DNA of 64,000 bases. It comes from Mycolicibacterium sp. (GTDB lineage Bacteria; Actinomycetota; Actinomycetes; Mycobacteriales; Mycobacteriaceae). The DNA lies in assembly GCF_016462545.1 (NCBI RefSeq), contig NZ_JAEMTA010000027.1:1-64000 (forward strand), read 5' to 3'. The notes beneath the pieces are model-generated. The model was not told the origin of the DNA. It was given only the letters and a program-made list of their open reading frames with translations, and made no database searches. Below, piece by piece: positions 33,779 through 42,756 of this stretch (positions within the stretch are counted from its first letter, which is position 1; the number at the start of each line of letters is the position of its first letter). The translations under genes were made by a program, and so were the position numbers.

Positions 33779-35077
33779 GTGGTGATGCACGACCTGTCCG
33801 CTCCCGAACCGGCCGTCGCGGTCGGTGAGAACCCCCGCGACTATGCGCGGCTGATGTCGGCCGTGTACGACGCGACGATGGCTGGCACCAGGGCGCCCGC
33901 GCGGCCGCGGTCCGTCATCGAGGACTCCTGGCAACGGATGATGGCCAACGGCATCGATCCCGACCATCTCGCGGCACCCGTCGTCGAGCTCGCCGGCCTC
34001 GAGATGCTGCGGCGATCCTCGGGCCTGCTCGCCGTCTTGGACGAGGTCTCGCGAAACCTGGAGTCTCTGATCGCCGACGGGGACAACATCCTCGTCGTCG
34101 CAGACGCCCGAGGGCGGGTGCTCTGGCGCAGCGGTTCGGCGTCGGTGCTCAACCATGCCGACCGGCTCGGCTTCATCGAGGGTGCGCACTGGGGTGAGAA
34201 CGCCGTCGGCACCAATGCGATCGGGACCGCGCTGGCCTCCAGCCGGGCCGTGCAGGTGTTCTCCGCCGAGCACTACCAGCGCAGCCACCACCCGTGGACG
34301 TGTGCCGGTGCGCCCATCAAGGACCCCAGGACGGGTCAGGTCATCGGCGTGGTCGACGTGTCCGGCCCGGCCACGACGGTGCATCCAACGACGGTGGCCC
34401 TGGTCGACGTGGTCGCCCGGCTCGCCGAGTCGCGCCTGCGCGAACAGCACGACCGCACGTTGAACCGTCTGCGGTCGGTCGCCGCGCCCATCCTGGCGCG
34501 GATCGGTGCGCCCGCACTCGCGGTCGACAACGACGGGTGGGTGGCGGCGGTGGACTCGTTGCCGCTGCACAACCGGATTCTGCTGCCCGACGAGACCTCG
34601 CCGGGGCGCACCTGGGTGCCGCCGCTCGGCATGTGTGAGATCGAGTTGCTACCCGGCGGCTGGCTGGTCCGGCCGACCGAGGAGGACGCCGCACCCGGCA
34701 TCTCCCGCGTGACGCTCGACGTCCGCGATTCTGGTGCTCCGTCGCTGGAGATGGTGGGGCAGTTCGGCTGCTGGCGGCACGACATCTCGCCACGGCATGC
34801 CGAGATCCTGCTGATCCTGGCCACTCACCGCGACGGGCGTTCCGCGCCGGAGCTCGCCGACGATCTGTACGGTGACCGGTCCCGTGTGGTCACCGTGCGG
34901 GCCGAGATGTCGCGGCTACGAAAGCAACTCGCGGGTTTGGTGCACGGCAGGCCGTACCGCTTCCCGCCATCGGCGGTCGTGGACGTCTGTTACCCGCTGG
35001 ACATGGCGACGCTGCTCGCGGCCTCGACGGCGCCGGCCATCCGCGCGCTACGCGGGCCCCGCTCCCCGTTGAGATAG
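33779..35077 (+). CDS. GAF-domain transcriptional regulator, AcoR-like but without AAA+ domain
   Basis: A 432-residue regulator. The N-terminal third resembles the GAF sensor of AcoR-type activators: SVIEDSWQRMMANGIDPD, DNILVVADARGRVLWRSGS, HWGENAVGTNAIGTALA, HHPWTCAGAPIKDP. Where AcoR has a sigma-54 AAA+ domain there is none; the C-terminus instead carries a winged-helix-like segment (SAPELADDLYGDRSRVVTVRAEMSRLRKQLA). It probably senses acetoin or a related compound and controls the adjoining dehydrogenases. GTG 33779 has GGGAG eight bases upstream; GTG 33782 and ATG 33785 are possible. Confidence 0.8.
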   Translation: MVMHDLSAPEPAVAVGENPRDYARLMSAVYDATMAGTRAPARPRSVIEDSWQRMMANGIDPDHLAAPVVELAGLEMLRRSSGLLAVLDEVSRNLESLIADGDNILVVADARGRVLWRSGSASVLNHADRLGFIEGAHWGENAVGTNAIGTALASSRAVQVFSAEHYQRSHHPWTCAGAPIKDPRTGQVIGVVDVSGPATTVHPTTVALVDVVARLAESRLREQHDRTLNRLRSVAAPILARIGAPALAVDNDGWVAAVDSLPLHNRILLPDETSPGRTWVPPLGMCEIELLPGGWLVRPTEEDAAPGISRVTLDVRDSGAPSLEMVGQFGCWRHDISPRHAEILLILATHRDGRSAPELADDLYGDRSRVVTVRAEMSRLRKQLAGLVHGRPYRFPPSAVVDVCYPLDMATLLAASTAPAIRALRGPRSPLR

Positions 35078-35081
35078 CACC

Positions 35082-35113
35082 CACAGTCGCGAAACCGCAC
35101 CGCAACGACTGTG
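35082..35113. terminator. Hairpin between convergent GAF regulator and aldehyde dehydrogenase genes
   Basis: CACAGTCG (35082-35089) pairs with CGACTGTG (35106-35113) around a 16-base loop, with outer TAGC/GCTA arms beyond. It lies in the 66-bp gap between the two stop codons. Confidence 0.55.
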
Positions 35114-35143
35114 AGCGCTACCTCAGCGCAGAGGTCTAGAGGT

Positions 35144-36667
<1,524 letters not shown>

Positions 36668-36791
36668 GGGCTTCCTCTTCTGATCTGGTCGACATCTGCA
36701 TCACGTGATCGAAGTGTGTCGGTCGTCACCAACGGTAGGCCTCAGGGGGTTGCATCACGGTTGCACGCCGACGCACCCGCGAGAAGCGCGC
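36668..36791 (-). promoter_or_regulatory. Aldehyde dehydrogenase control region with GGTTGCA repeats
   Basis: GGGTTGCA (36747-36754) and CGGTTGCA (36758-36765), eleven bases apart, repeat the motif seen at 31803-31843. They lie about 80-100 bp upstream of the dehydrogenase ATG, a distance suited to an activator or repressor site. Confidence 0.5.
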
Positions 36792-38093
36792 TCAGCCCAG
36801 TTCGTAGTCGAGGCCGGCGAGATGCCCCCGGGCCTGTGCCCGCACGACGGGCTTGGCGCGCGCACTGTCGTGCAGCAGCCGCCAGCCGTCCCTGTCGTCG
36901 CGGCCCTCGGGCAGCTGTAGCCAGCGCCTCAGCAGCGTCAGACTTCCAGTGGCGAGCACCGCGCCGCGCAGGCTGGTGCTCAGCTCGGTGCGCAGCCGAC
37001 CGATGGACGGGGACACGGACTGGCACAGCAGGGGACCGGCATAGCCGTCGAGGGCGGCCGTCACGTCACCGGCGGACAGCGCGTCGAACACGTCGGTCAG
37101 GTCGCTCGAGATGGGCGCCGTCAGCCGGTAGGGCCGCGACGAGAGGACCTCGGCCCCCACGACCTTGCGCAGCCGTGACATCTCCGCGCGAATGGTCACG
37201 ACGTCGAGGTGTTTGTCGTCGAGCAGCATGGCGAGGTGATCGGCGCTGAGGCCCTCCGGGTGTCGGCTCAAGAGGACCAGGATGTCCGCATGCCTCCCGG
37301 TGAGCGCGGTGCGGTGCAGATGCCCGCGTGCGTCGGTGCTCTCCCAGGTGGGCCGATCGGCGCCGAGCACCGTCAACCGGGCGGGGCCGACGCGCGCCTC
37401 GGGGCGCGGGTTCTCGGTGAACCGCAGCAGGGCCAGGTGGTTCTCGACGGCGACGACGGTCGCGCGGACCAGCGCCAGCGTCTGTGACGACGACACCTCG
37501 TCTCCACCGGTGAGGTCGATCGCGCCGATCAGCGCCCCTGTCACGGGGTCGTGCACCGGGACGGCCGTACAACTCCACGGCTGCACGATCCGGGAGAAGT
37601 GCTCGCTGCCGTGGATCTGCACTTCGGCGTCCAGCGCCAACGCGGTACCGGGGGCATTGGTGCCGGCGCCCCGTTCACTCCAGTCGGCGCCGGGGACGAA
37701 GTTCATCGCCTCGGCCTTGCGCAGGGTCGAGGAGTCGCCTTCGACCCAGAGCAGGGTGCCGTCGGCGGCGCTGATGGCGACCATGACACCGGAGGACGTC
37801 GCGTCTTCGACGAGGAGCCTGCGAATGACCGGCAATGCGGAGGCCAGTGGGTGCGTCGCCCGCATCCGAGCCACGCTCTGGGCGAGATCTGATGTGCGTG
37901 GTCCGCCGCGATCGGGGTCGACACCTCTGGCGAGGCTGCGCTGCCAGCTCTCGGCGACGACGCGCCGCAGTGGAGTCGAGCTCAGATAGGTCGAATCGAC
38001 GTCACCTGCGACGAAGAGCTCGTGTACCGCGCGCACCTTGGCCGACGGCACGACGGCCGAAGCCCCGTTGCCCAGCGTCCTCGATGACCCCAC
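36792..38093 (-). CDS. Second GAF-domain regulator, paralogue of the 33779 gene
   Basis: A 433-residue protein with the same layout: LRRVVAESWQRSLARGVDPD, a GAF sensor (MVAISAADGTLLWVEGDSS, DWSERGAGTNAPGTALA, IVQPWSCTAVPVHDPVTG), no AAA+ domain, and a C-terminal winged-helix part with DKHLDVVTIRAEMSRLRKVV. The shared VRAEMSRLRK-type helix marks the two as paralogues with probably similar DNA sites. It directly precedes the aldehyde dehydrogenase gene and is its likely regulator. Start GTG 38093; no strong ribosome binding site is visible. Confidence 0.8.
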   Translation of the reverse strand: MGSSRTLGNGASAVVPSAKVRAVHELFVAGDVDSTYLSSTPLRRVVAESWQRSLARGVDPDRGGPRTSDLAQSVARMRATHPLASALPVIRRLLVEDATSSGVMVAISAADGTLLWVEGDSSTLRKAEAMNFVPGADWSERGAGTNAPGTALALDAEVQIHGSEHFSRIVQPWSCTAVPVHDPVTGALIGAIDLTGGDEVSSSQTLALVRATVVAVENHLALLRFTENPRPEARVGPARLTVLGADRPTWESTDARGHLHRTALTGRHADILVLLSRHPEGLSADHLAMLLDDKHLDVVTIRAEMSRLRKVVGAEVLSSRPYRLTAPISSDLTDVFDALSAGDVTAALDGYAGPLLCQSVSPSIGRLRTELSTSLRGAVLATGSLTLLRRWLQLPEGRDDRDGWRLLHDSARAKPVVRAQARGHLAGLDYELG

Positions 38094-38113
38094 GGATGAT
38101 CACGCTCCTCGCG

Positions 38114-38134
38114 ACGTGCGGCGACACCGCACGT
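38114..38134 (-). terminator. Hairpin downstream of acs
   Basis: ACGTGCGG-CGACA-CCGCACGT, a perfect 8-bp stem in the 104-bp gap between acs and the GAF regulator gene; probable terminator of acs. Confidence 0.5.
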
Positions 38135-38197
38135 GGCAGCCACGATAGTCCAACTCGGCGGGCCGGAGGCGTGGACTTTCGTCCCCGCCGCATTCCG

Positions 38198-40153
38198 CTA
38201 CTTGCTGGCGCGGATGGCCTCGAACACGCTGGGGTCGAGCAGGGTCGACGTGTCACCGAGTTCGCGGCCCTCTGCGACGTCGCGCAGAAGTCGGCGCATG
38301 ATCTTGCCGCTGCGCGTCTTCGGCAGCTCCGGCACGACGTGAATCTCGCGGGGCCGCGCGATGGGGGAGATCTCCGTGGACACCTGCTTGCGCAATTCGT
38401 CGACCATCTGCTCCTCCGGCGTGTCGGCGTGATGGGCCTTCAGGATCACGAACGCGCAGATGGCCTGACCCGTCTGCTCATCGGTGGCGCCGACGACGGC
38501 GGCCTCGGCGACGCCTGAGTGCCCGACGAGTGCCGATTCCACCTCCGCGGTGGAGATGCGATGGCCGGAGATGTTCATGACGTCGTCGATGCGGCCGAGA
38601 ACCCAGATCTCGCCATCCTTGCCATAGCGGGCGCCGTCACCGGCGAAGTACCAGCCCTTCTCGGCGAAGCGTGACCAGTAGGTCTCCTTGAAGCGCTCGG
38701 GGTCGCCCCAGATGCCACGCAGCATCGACGGCCACGGCTTGTCCAGGACCAGGTAACCGTTGGCCTGCTCGCCGTGGTCGGTGCCCGGCTCGAGCTGGTT
38801 GCCGTCGTCGTCGACGATCTTGGCGGAGATTCCCGGAAGCGTCCGCATGGCCGATCCCGGTTTGCACGACGTCACCCCCGGCAACGGCGAGATCATCGCC
38901 GAGCCCGTCTCGGTCTGCCACCACGTGTCGACGATCGGGGTCTGATCCGATCCGAAGGCCATGCGGTACCAACGCCAGGCCTCGGGGTTGATCGGCTCGC
39001 CCACCGAGCCGAGCAGCCGGAGACTCGACAGGTCGTGCTCGGCGGGAAGCTGCCTGCCCCACTTCATGAACGTACGGACCAGCGTCGGCGCCGTGTAGTA
39101 GATCGTGACGCCGTACTTCTCGATGACCTGGAAGTGGCGGTGTTCGTCGGGCGAGGCCGGCGTGCCCTCGTAGACCACTTGCGTGACGCCGTTCGACAGT
39201 GGCCCGTAGACGATGTAGGTGTGGCCGGTGATCCAGCCGATGTCGGCGGTGCACCAGTACACGTCGGTCTCCGGCTTGACGTCGAAGACGTTGAAGTGGG
39301 TGTACGACGACTGGGTGAGGTAGCCGCCGGTGGTGTGGATGATGCCCTTGGGCTTGCCCGTCGTACCCGACGTGTACAGCAGGAACAGCGGGTGCTCGGC
39401 ATCGAAGGACTCCGGCTCGTGGGTGGTCGACGCGCCGTCGACCACGTCGTGCCACCACAGGTCGCGGCCGTCCGTCCACGTGACGTCGATCCCGGTGCGC
39501 TTGACGACGAGGACGTGTTCGACGGTGTCGGAGGCTTCCACTGCCTCGTCGACGGCGTCCTTCAACGAAGCGGCCTTGCCGCGGCGGTACTGACCGTCGG
39601 TGGTGATGACGACCTTGGCTCCGGCGTCCTGGATGCGGGCCATCAACGCCGAGGCGGAGTAACCGGCGAAGACCACGGAGTGCATGACGCCGAGTCGGGC
39701 GCACGCCAGCATGGCGACGATGGCCTCGGGCACCATCGGCATGTAGATCACGACGCGGTCCCCGGCGACCAGGCCCAGCTCGGTCAGCGCGTTGGCGGCC
39801 TGGCAGACCTCGTCCTTGAGCTCCGCGTAGGTGATGCTGCGCGCGTCGTCGACCGGCTCACCGACCCAGTGGATGGCGACCCGATCGCCGTTGCCCGCCT
39901 CGACGTGCCGGTCGACGCAGTTGTAGGCCACGTTGAGTCGCCCGCCGACGAACCACTTGGCGAAGGGCGCCTCCGTCCAGTCCAGGACCTCGGTGAACGG
40001 TGTGTCCCACGACAGCCGTTCAGCCTGCGCGCCCCAGAACGCCAGACGGTCCTTCTCGGCCTCGTCGTACAGCGCGGCCGTGGCATTCGCGTTCTCGGCG
40101 AACGCGGCGGGGGGCGGATAGGAGGACGCAACCTCGGTGTCGATCTCGGGCAT
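38198..40153 (-). CDS. acs: Acetyl-CoA synthetase (AMP-forming), Rv3667-like
   Basis: A 651-residue ANL-family enzyme making acetyl-CoA from acetate, ATP and CoA. Motifs: P-loop YTSGTTGKPKGIIHTTGG, the acetate-pocket WWQTETGSAMISPLPG, the hinge region WYFAGDGARYGKDGEIW and ISGHRISTAEVESAL, and the C-terminal catalytic lysine in PKTRSGKIMRRLLR. In mycobacteria that lysine is acetylated by a cAMP-dependent acyltransferase and reactivated by a sirtuin. ATG 40153 is preceded at seven bases by TACGCT. Its position beside the diol/aldehyde island fits disposal of acetate. Confidence 0.95.
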   Translation of the reverse strand: MPEIDTEVASSYPPPAAFAENANATAALYDEAEKDRLAFWGAQAERLSWDTPFTEVLDWTEAPFAKWFVGGRLNVAYNCVDRHVEAGNGDRVAIHWVGEPVDDARSITYAELKDEVCQAANALTELGLVAGDRVVIYMPMVPEAIVAMLACARLGVMHSVVFAGYSASALMARIQDAGAKVVITTDGQYRRGKAASLKDAVDEAVEASDTVEHVLVVKRTGIDVTWTDGRDLWWHDVVDGASTTHEPESFDAEHPLFLLYTSGTTGKPKGIIHTTGGYLTQSSYTHFNVFDVKPETDVYWCTADIGWITGHTYIVYGPLSNGVTQVVYEGTPASPDEHRHFQVIEKYGVTIYYTAPTLVRTFMKWGRQLPAEHDLSSLRLLGSVGEPINPEAWRWYRMAFGSDQTPIVDTWWQTETGSAMISPLPGVTSCKPGSAMRTLPGISAKIVDDDGNQLEPGTDHGEQANGYLVLDKPWPSMLRGIWGDPERFKETYWSRFAEKGWYFAGDGARYGKDGEIWVLGRIDDVMNISGHRISTAEVESALVGHSGVAEAAVVGATDEQTGQAICAFVILKAHHADTPEEQMVDELRKQVSTEISPIARPREIHVVPELPKTRSGKIMRRLLRDVAEGRELGDTSTLLDPSVFEAIRASK

Positions 40154-40156
40154 GGA

Positions 40157-40172
40157 TGTGAGCGTAGTCACC
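40157..40172 (-). promoter_or_regulatory. CRP-consensus palindrome over the acs -10 element
   Basis: On the minus strand GGTGACTACGCTCACA, with a perfect GTGA-N6-TCAC core. The N6 overlaps TACGCT (40166-40161), a -10 that is seven bases from the acs ATG. CRP-cAMP bound here would block the promoter. Binding itself is inferred. Confidence 0.55.
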
Positions 40173-40297
40173 AGGGACGTCAACGAAGGGGTCGACTCAC
40201 ATCGGCGGCTGCAGAAGGTGCCCGCCGCGCGACGAACGTGCCGATGAGCGGGTCCAACGGTCGGCGCACCCCTCGCAGAAGCACCCTGACGACGCAC

Positions 40298-40303
40298 TAG
40301 CGT
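40298..40303 (+). promoter_or_regulatory. -10 element of the Rv3662c-like gene (leaderless)
   Basis: TAGCGT, six bases before the GTG at 40310, predicting a leaderless mRNA. Confidence 0.5.
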
Positions 40304-40309
40304 GTTCTC

Positions 40310-41053
40310 GTGGCCGCACCCGATCCCCTCGCCCCGCTGGCGGAACTGCCCGGGGTGGCCGACGCCGGCGAGGAGGCCCGCGAGGCGCTGGCCCTGGCCC
40401 ATCGGCACAAGACGAACCGCCGCGGATGGCCTGCGACGGCGGCCGAGTCGGCGATGCGCGCCGCGCGTGCGTCGTCGGTGTTGGACGGCGGGTCCCTGGT
40501 GATCAATCCCGACGACGATCCCGACCCGGTCCTCGCCGGAGCGCTCCGCGTCGCCGAGGCACTTGAAGGCGGGGCGACGTCTCTGATCGGGGTGTGGCAG
40601 CGGGCACCACTGCAGGCGATCGCTCGGCTACACGCCCTGGCCGCCGCGGACCTCACCGACGACGACCGACTGGGCAGGCCGCGCGCGGATCCGGGGGTCG
40701 GGCGTCGCCTCGAAATGCTCGCCGACGTCGTGACGTCGACGCGTGTTCCCGCGCCGGTACTGGCAGCGGTGGTGCACGGCGAACTGCTGGTGCTCGCGCC
40801 CTTCGGCGTCGCGGACGGTGTGGTGGCTCGCGGCGTCTCGCGGTTGGCCACCATCGCGAGCGGGCTGGACACCCGTGGTCTCGGCGTCCCGGAGCAGTTC
40901 TGGATGCAGAAGCAGGGCGACTACCGCGCGGCGGCACGCGGCTTCGAGGCCGGGACGCGCGAGGGACTCGCCGCGTGGCTCGTCAACAGCAGTCTAGCGT
41001 TGAAAGCCGGTGCGCGGGAGGCGATCGCGATCGCCGAAGCGTCGGGGCGATGA
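40310..41053 (+). CDS. Conserved actinobacterial protein (Rv3662c-like), function unknown
   Basis: A 247-residue Ala-rich soluble protein with no membrane segment. Recognisable stretches are ALALAHRHKTNRRGWPATAAESAMRAARASS (quoted in part: HRHKTNRRGWPATAAES), then VLAGALRVAEALEGGA and PEQFWMQKQGDYRAAARGFE. It resembles Rv3662c by sequence memory and by position next to the HAD phosphatase and acs. No catalytic motif is evident to me. The GTG is fixed by the TAGCGT promoter. It ends just before a hairpin shared with the convergent Ms1 RNA. Confidence 0.75.
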   Translation: MAAPDPLAPLAELPGVADAGEEAREALALAHRHKTNRRGWPATAAESAMRAARASSVLDGGSLVINPDDDPDPVLAGALRVAEALEGGATSLIGVWQRAPLQAIARLHALAAADLTDDDRLGRPRADPGVGRRLEMLADVVTSTRVPAPVLAAVVHGELLVLAPFGVADGVVARGVSRLATIASGLDTRGLGVPEQFWMQKQGDYRAAARGFEAGTREGLAAWLVNSSLALKAGAREAIAIAEASGR

Positions 41054-41068
41054 CGACCAGCAACATGA

Positions 41069-41107
41069 AGCGGGCGACGTCCCGAATGACTCGGATCGTC
41101 GCCCGCT
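41069..41107. terminator. Hairpin between the Rv3662c-like gene and Ms1 RNA
   Basis: AGCGGGCGAC (41069-41078) pairs perfectly with GTCGCCCGCT (41098-41107). It is 15 bp past the plus-strand stop codon and at the expected 3' end of the minus-strand Ms1 RNA, so it may serve both. Confidence 0.65.
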
Positions 41108-41365
41108 AGCACGGATCTCCGGTTACCAAGCGTGCTTGGTGGGCTGCGTGGGTGGCCTCGGCGTTCTCGTGATGCGCTACGGCTGCTGACCCCACCCAAG
41201 GGGTCGTAGCTTGGCGTCCGCTCTTCTCGATTCCGCAGGCCCGCAACACTTCTGCCATTATCGCGGCTTATGCTCCGCGTGGGTTCCGGGGTCCGTGCTG
41301 GGATGCCTGGATTGGGAGGGCGAACCTTCTCTTCCGATTCGACCTTGGCCTCACCCGGCTTCCGT
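41069..41365 (-). ncRNA. ms1: Ms1/MTS2823-type abundant RNA polymerase-binding RNA
   Basis: The 420-bp gap between the Rv3662c-like and HAD genes holds no ORF. In M. tuberculosis the ~300-nt RNA MTS2823 (Ms1 in M. smegmatis) is encoded exactly between Rv3661 and Rv3662c, on the Rv3661 strand. Here that strand has TTGATG-N17-TACAAA (41400-41372), a start near 41365, several internal hairpins (including ACCAAGC-N2-GCTTGGT at 41125-41140) and a terminator-like hairpin at 41107-41069, giving about 297 nt. Ms1 binds the RNA polymerase core in stationary phase and stores it. Ends are predicted only. Confidence 0.75.
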
Positions 41366-41371
41366 GACTCC

Positions 41372-41400
41372 TTTGTACTCCGTGACCGCGGTCACATCAA
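41372..41400 (-). promoter_or_regulatory. Ms1 promoter with embedded CRP-consensus palindrome
   Basis: -35 TTGATG (41400-41395), 17-bp spacer, -10 TACAAA (41377-41372). The spacer contains CGTGACCGCGGTCACA (41381-41396), an exact GTGA-N6-TCAC match inside a 14-bp perfect palindrome. A protein there would sit between the -35 and -10. Confidence 0.55.
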
Positions 41401-41473
41401 GCACTAATTCCGCCGAGTCGTCAGATCGTTATTCGGCGCCGTCAGCAACCGCGTCTGGCAACGCGTCAGGGCA

Positions 41474-42409
41474 TCAGAACAGGAACCGGCGCAGCAACGA
41501 ATAACTCAGCGCGCCGGCCGCCAGCGCGCTGACCCCGACGGCGAGCGACGTCGCGACGGCAGCGCTCGACGGAGTGCTGATGCGGTCGCGGAGCGACACC
41601 GGGCGGGAGAAGGTCAGCACGGGCCAGTTGCGGGCGAGGGCTTCCTTGCGCAGCGCCCGGTCGGGGTTGACCACGCATGCGTGGCCGACCGCCTCAAGCA
41701 TCGGCAGGTCGGTGATCGAGTCCGAATAGGCGTAGCAGTGGTCCAGGGCGTAACCCTCGCGGGCGGCGAGTTCCTGGATGGCCTCCACCTTGCCCTCCCC
41801 GTAGCAATAGAAGGCCACTTCGCCGGTGTACTTGCCGTCCTCGACGACCATTCGGGTGGCCATCGCATGTGTCGCGCCGAGAGCGCGGGCGATCGGGGCG
41901 ACGATCTCCTCGCCGGAGGCCGAGACCACGACGACGTCTCGGCCACATAGCTTGTGATCGGCGATGAGATTGGCTGCTTCGGCAAAGACCAGTGGGTCGA
42001 CGATGTCGTGCATCGTCTCGCCGACGATCGACTTCACCTGCTCGACGTTCCATCCGGTGCACATGGTGGTGAGGTACGAACGCATGCGATCCATCTGTTC
42101 GTGGTCGGCGCCCGACATCAGGAAGAGGAATTGCGCGTAGGTCGATTTCAGCACCGCTTGCCGGTTGATCAGCCCCTGTTCGAAGAAGGGTTTGCTGAAA
42201 GCGAGAGTGCTTGACTTGGCAATGACCGTCTTGTCAAGATCAAAGAACGCCGCGGTACGGACCGGTTGGTCGGTGGCGGGTCTCGATCGCGGATCGGTCG
42301 CGTCCGCCGAGGCGGCGCCGGAGGCGGTCACGGATTCCAGCATATGCGGCGGGCGTGTCGGCGGCCTCGCCGGACTTGGGGAAGTGGCAGTCTTAGCCAC
42401 CTGTCTCAC
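41474..42409 (-). CDS. HAD-IB phosphatase, SerB-like with C-terminal membrane anchor (Rv3661-like)
   Basis: A 311-residue haloacid-dehalogenase hydrolase. Motif I DLDKT (AAFFDLDKTVIAKSSTL), motif II Ser in VVSASGEEI, the Lys in YGEGKVEAI and motif IV YSDSITDLPMLEAVG are all present. A C-terminal membrane segment (VGVSALAAGALSYSLLRRF) tethers it. It matches Rv3661, a phosphoserine-phosphatase-like protein whose substrate is unproven; relatives act on lysophospholipid or serine phosphates. GTG 42409 is taken, but GTG 42400 or ATG 42343 are possible since the first ~50 residues are disordered. It lies between two ncRNA genes. Confidence 0.88.
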   Translation of the reverse strand: MRQVAKTATSPSPARPPTRPPHMLESVTASGAASADATDPRSRPATDQPVRTAAFFDLDKTVIAKSSTLAFSKPFFEQGLINRQAVLKSTYAQFLFLMSGADHEQMDRMRSYLTTMCTGWNVEQVKSIVGETMHDIVDPLVFAEAANLIADHKLCGRDVVVVSASGEEIVAPIARALGATHAMATRMVVEDGKYTGEVAFYCYGEGKVEAIQELAAREGYALDHCYAYSDSITDLPMLEAVGHACVVNPDRALRKEALARNWPVLTFSRPVSLRDRISTPSSAAVATSLAVGVSALAAGALSYSLLRRFLF

Positions 42410-42492
42410 GCTGTAACTTTCCAGGTCACCGCGCGATTTCAGACCAAATTCTTAGGGTTCTGAGCACTTGCGCTCCTCCACATTTACGTGTG

Positions 42493-42498
42493 TATAGT
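42493..42498 (+). promoter_or_regulatory. -10 element of the 6C RNA gene
   Basis: TATAGT, seven bases before the first hairpin of the RNA. A TTGCGC at 42468-42473 is a possible -35 although the 19-bp spacing is long. Confidence 0.5.
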
Positions 42499-42504
42499 GA
42501 GCAT

Positions 42505-42600
42505 TACTCGGCTTATGCCGAGTGTGCATCAGCCCGACCCCCCGGGGCTGATACACGACGACCTCCGCCTCCTCCCCCCTGGCGGGGGTCGTCCCTTTTT
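42505..42600 (+). ncRNA. 6C (B11) small regulatory RNA
   Basis: About 95 nt with three hairpins: ACTCGGC-TTAT-GCCGAGT (42506-42523); ATCAGCCC/GGGCTGAT (42528-42552) with a loop holding exactly six C; and a 13-bp stem (42557-42593) whose loop again holds six C, followed by TTTTT. Two C6 loops are the hallmark of the actinobacterial 6C RNA family. The position between the Rv3661 and Rv3660c homologues is that of M. tuberculosis B11. The C-rich loops pair with G-rich ribosome binding sites of target mRNAs. Confidence 0.92.
42557..42600 (+). terminator. Intrinsic terminator of 6C RNA
   Basis: 13-bp stem starting GACGACCTCCGCC (one G-U pair), 11-base C-rich loop, then CCTTTTT. One of the few classical T-tailed terminators in the window; it doubles as the third 6C hairpin. 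Confidence 0.88.
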
Positions 42601-42756
42601 AGCGACAAGTACGTCAATAACGCCCTACGACGGCGGATGCCTTCGTCCGGTGTTTGCGCTTACGCTTCCAGTCGGCGTTGTCCACAGTCGCGACTCCATC
42701 CACAATTCGGTCACTGGGCCTGGTGGACCGTCGGACCGCAGCCCCAGAGTGGGCGC
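42601..42756 (+). promoter_or_regulatory. Region upstream of the tad operon with DnaA-box-like motifs
   Basis: 156 bp without a gene. TTGTCCACA (42678-42686) equals the mycobacterial DnaA-box consensus, and CCATCCACA (42696-42704) is a weaker second copy. No clear -10 for the tad operon is visible. DnaA binding is a hypothesis. Confidence 0.35.

Noticed and set aside
38774-40300. 508-codon plus-strand open frame opposite acs
   Set aside because: It is the antisense shadow of a well-supported acs gene; its composition is arginine/valine-rich without domains, as expected from GC-rich third-position bias.
41125-41140. ACCAAGC-N2-GCTTGGT palindrome resembling a TetR-family operator
   Set aside because: It lies inside the predicted Ms1 RNA near its 3' end and far from any coding start, so an RNA hairpin explains it better than an operator.
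42679-42705. DnaA-box pair as a replication origin
   Set aside because: Only two motifs, no dnaA/dnaN neighbours and no AT-rich unwinding region.
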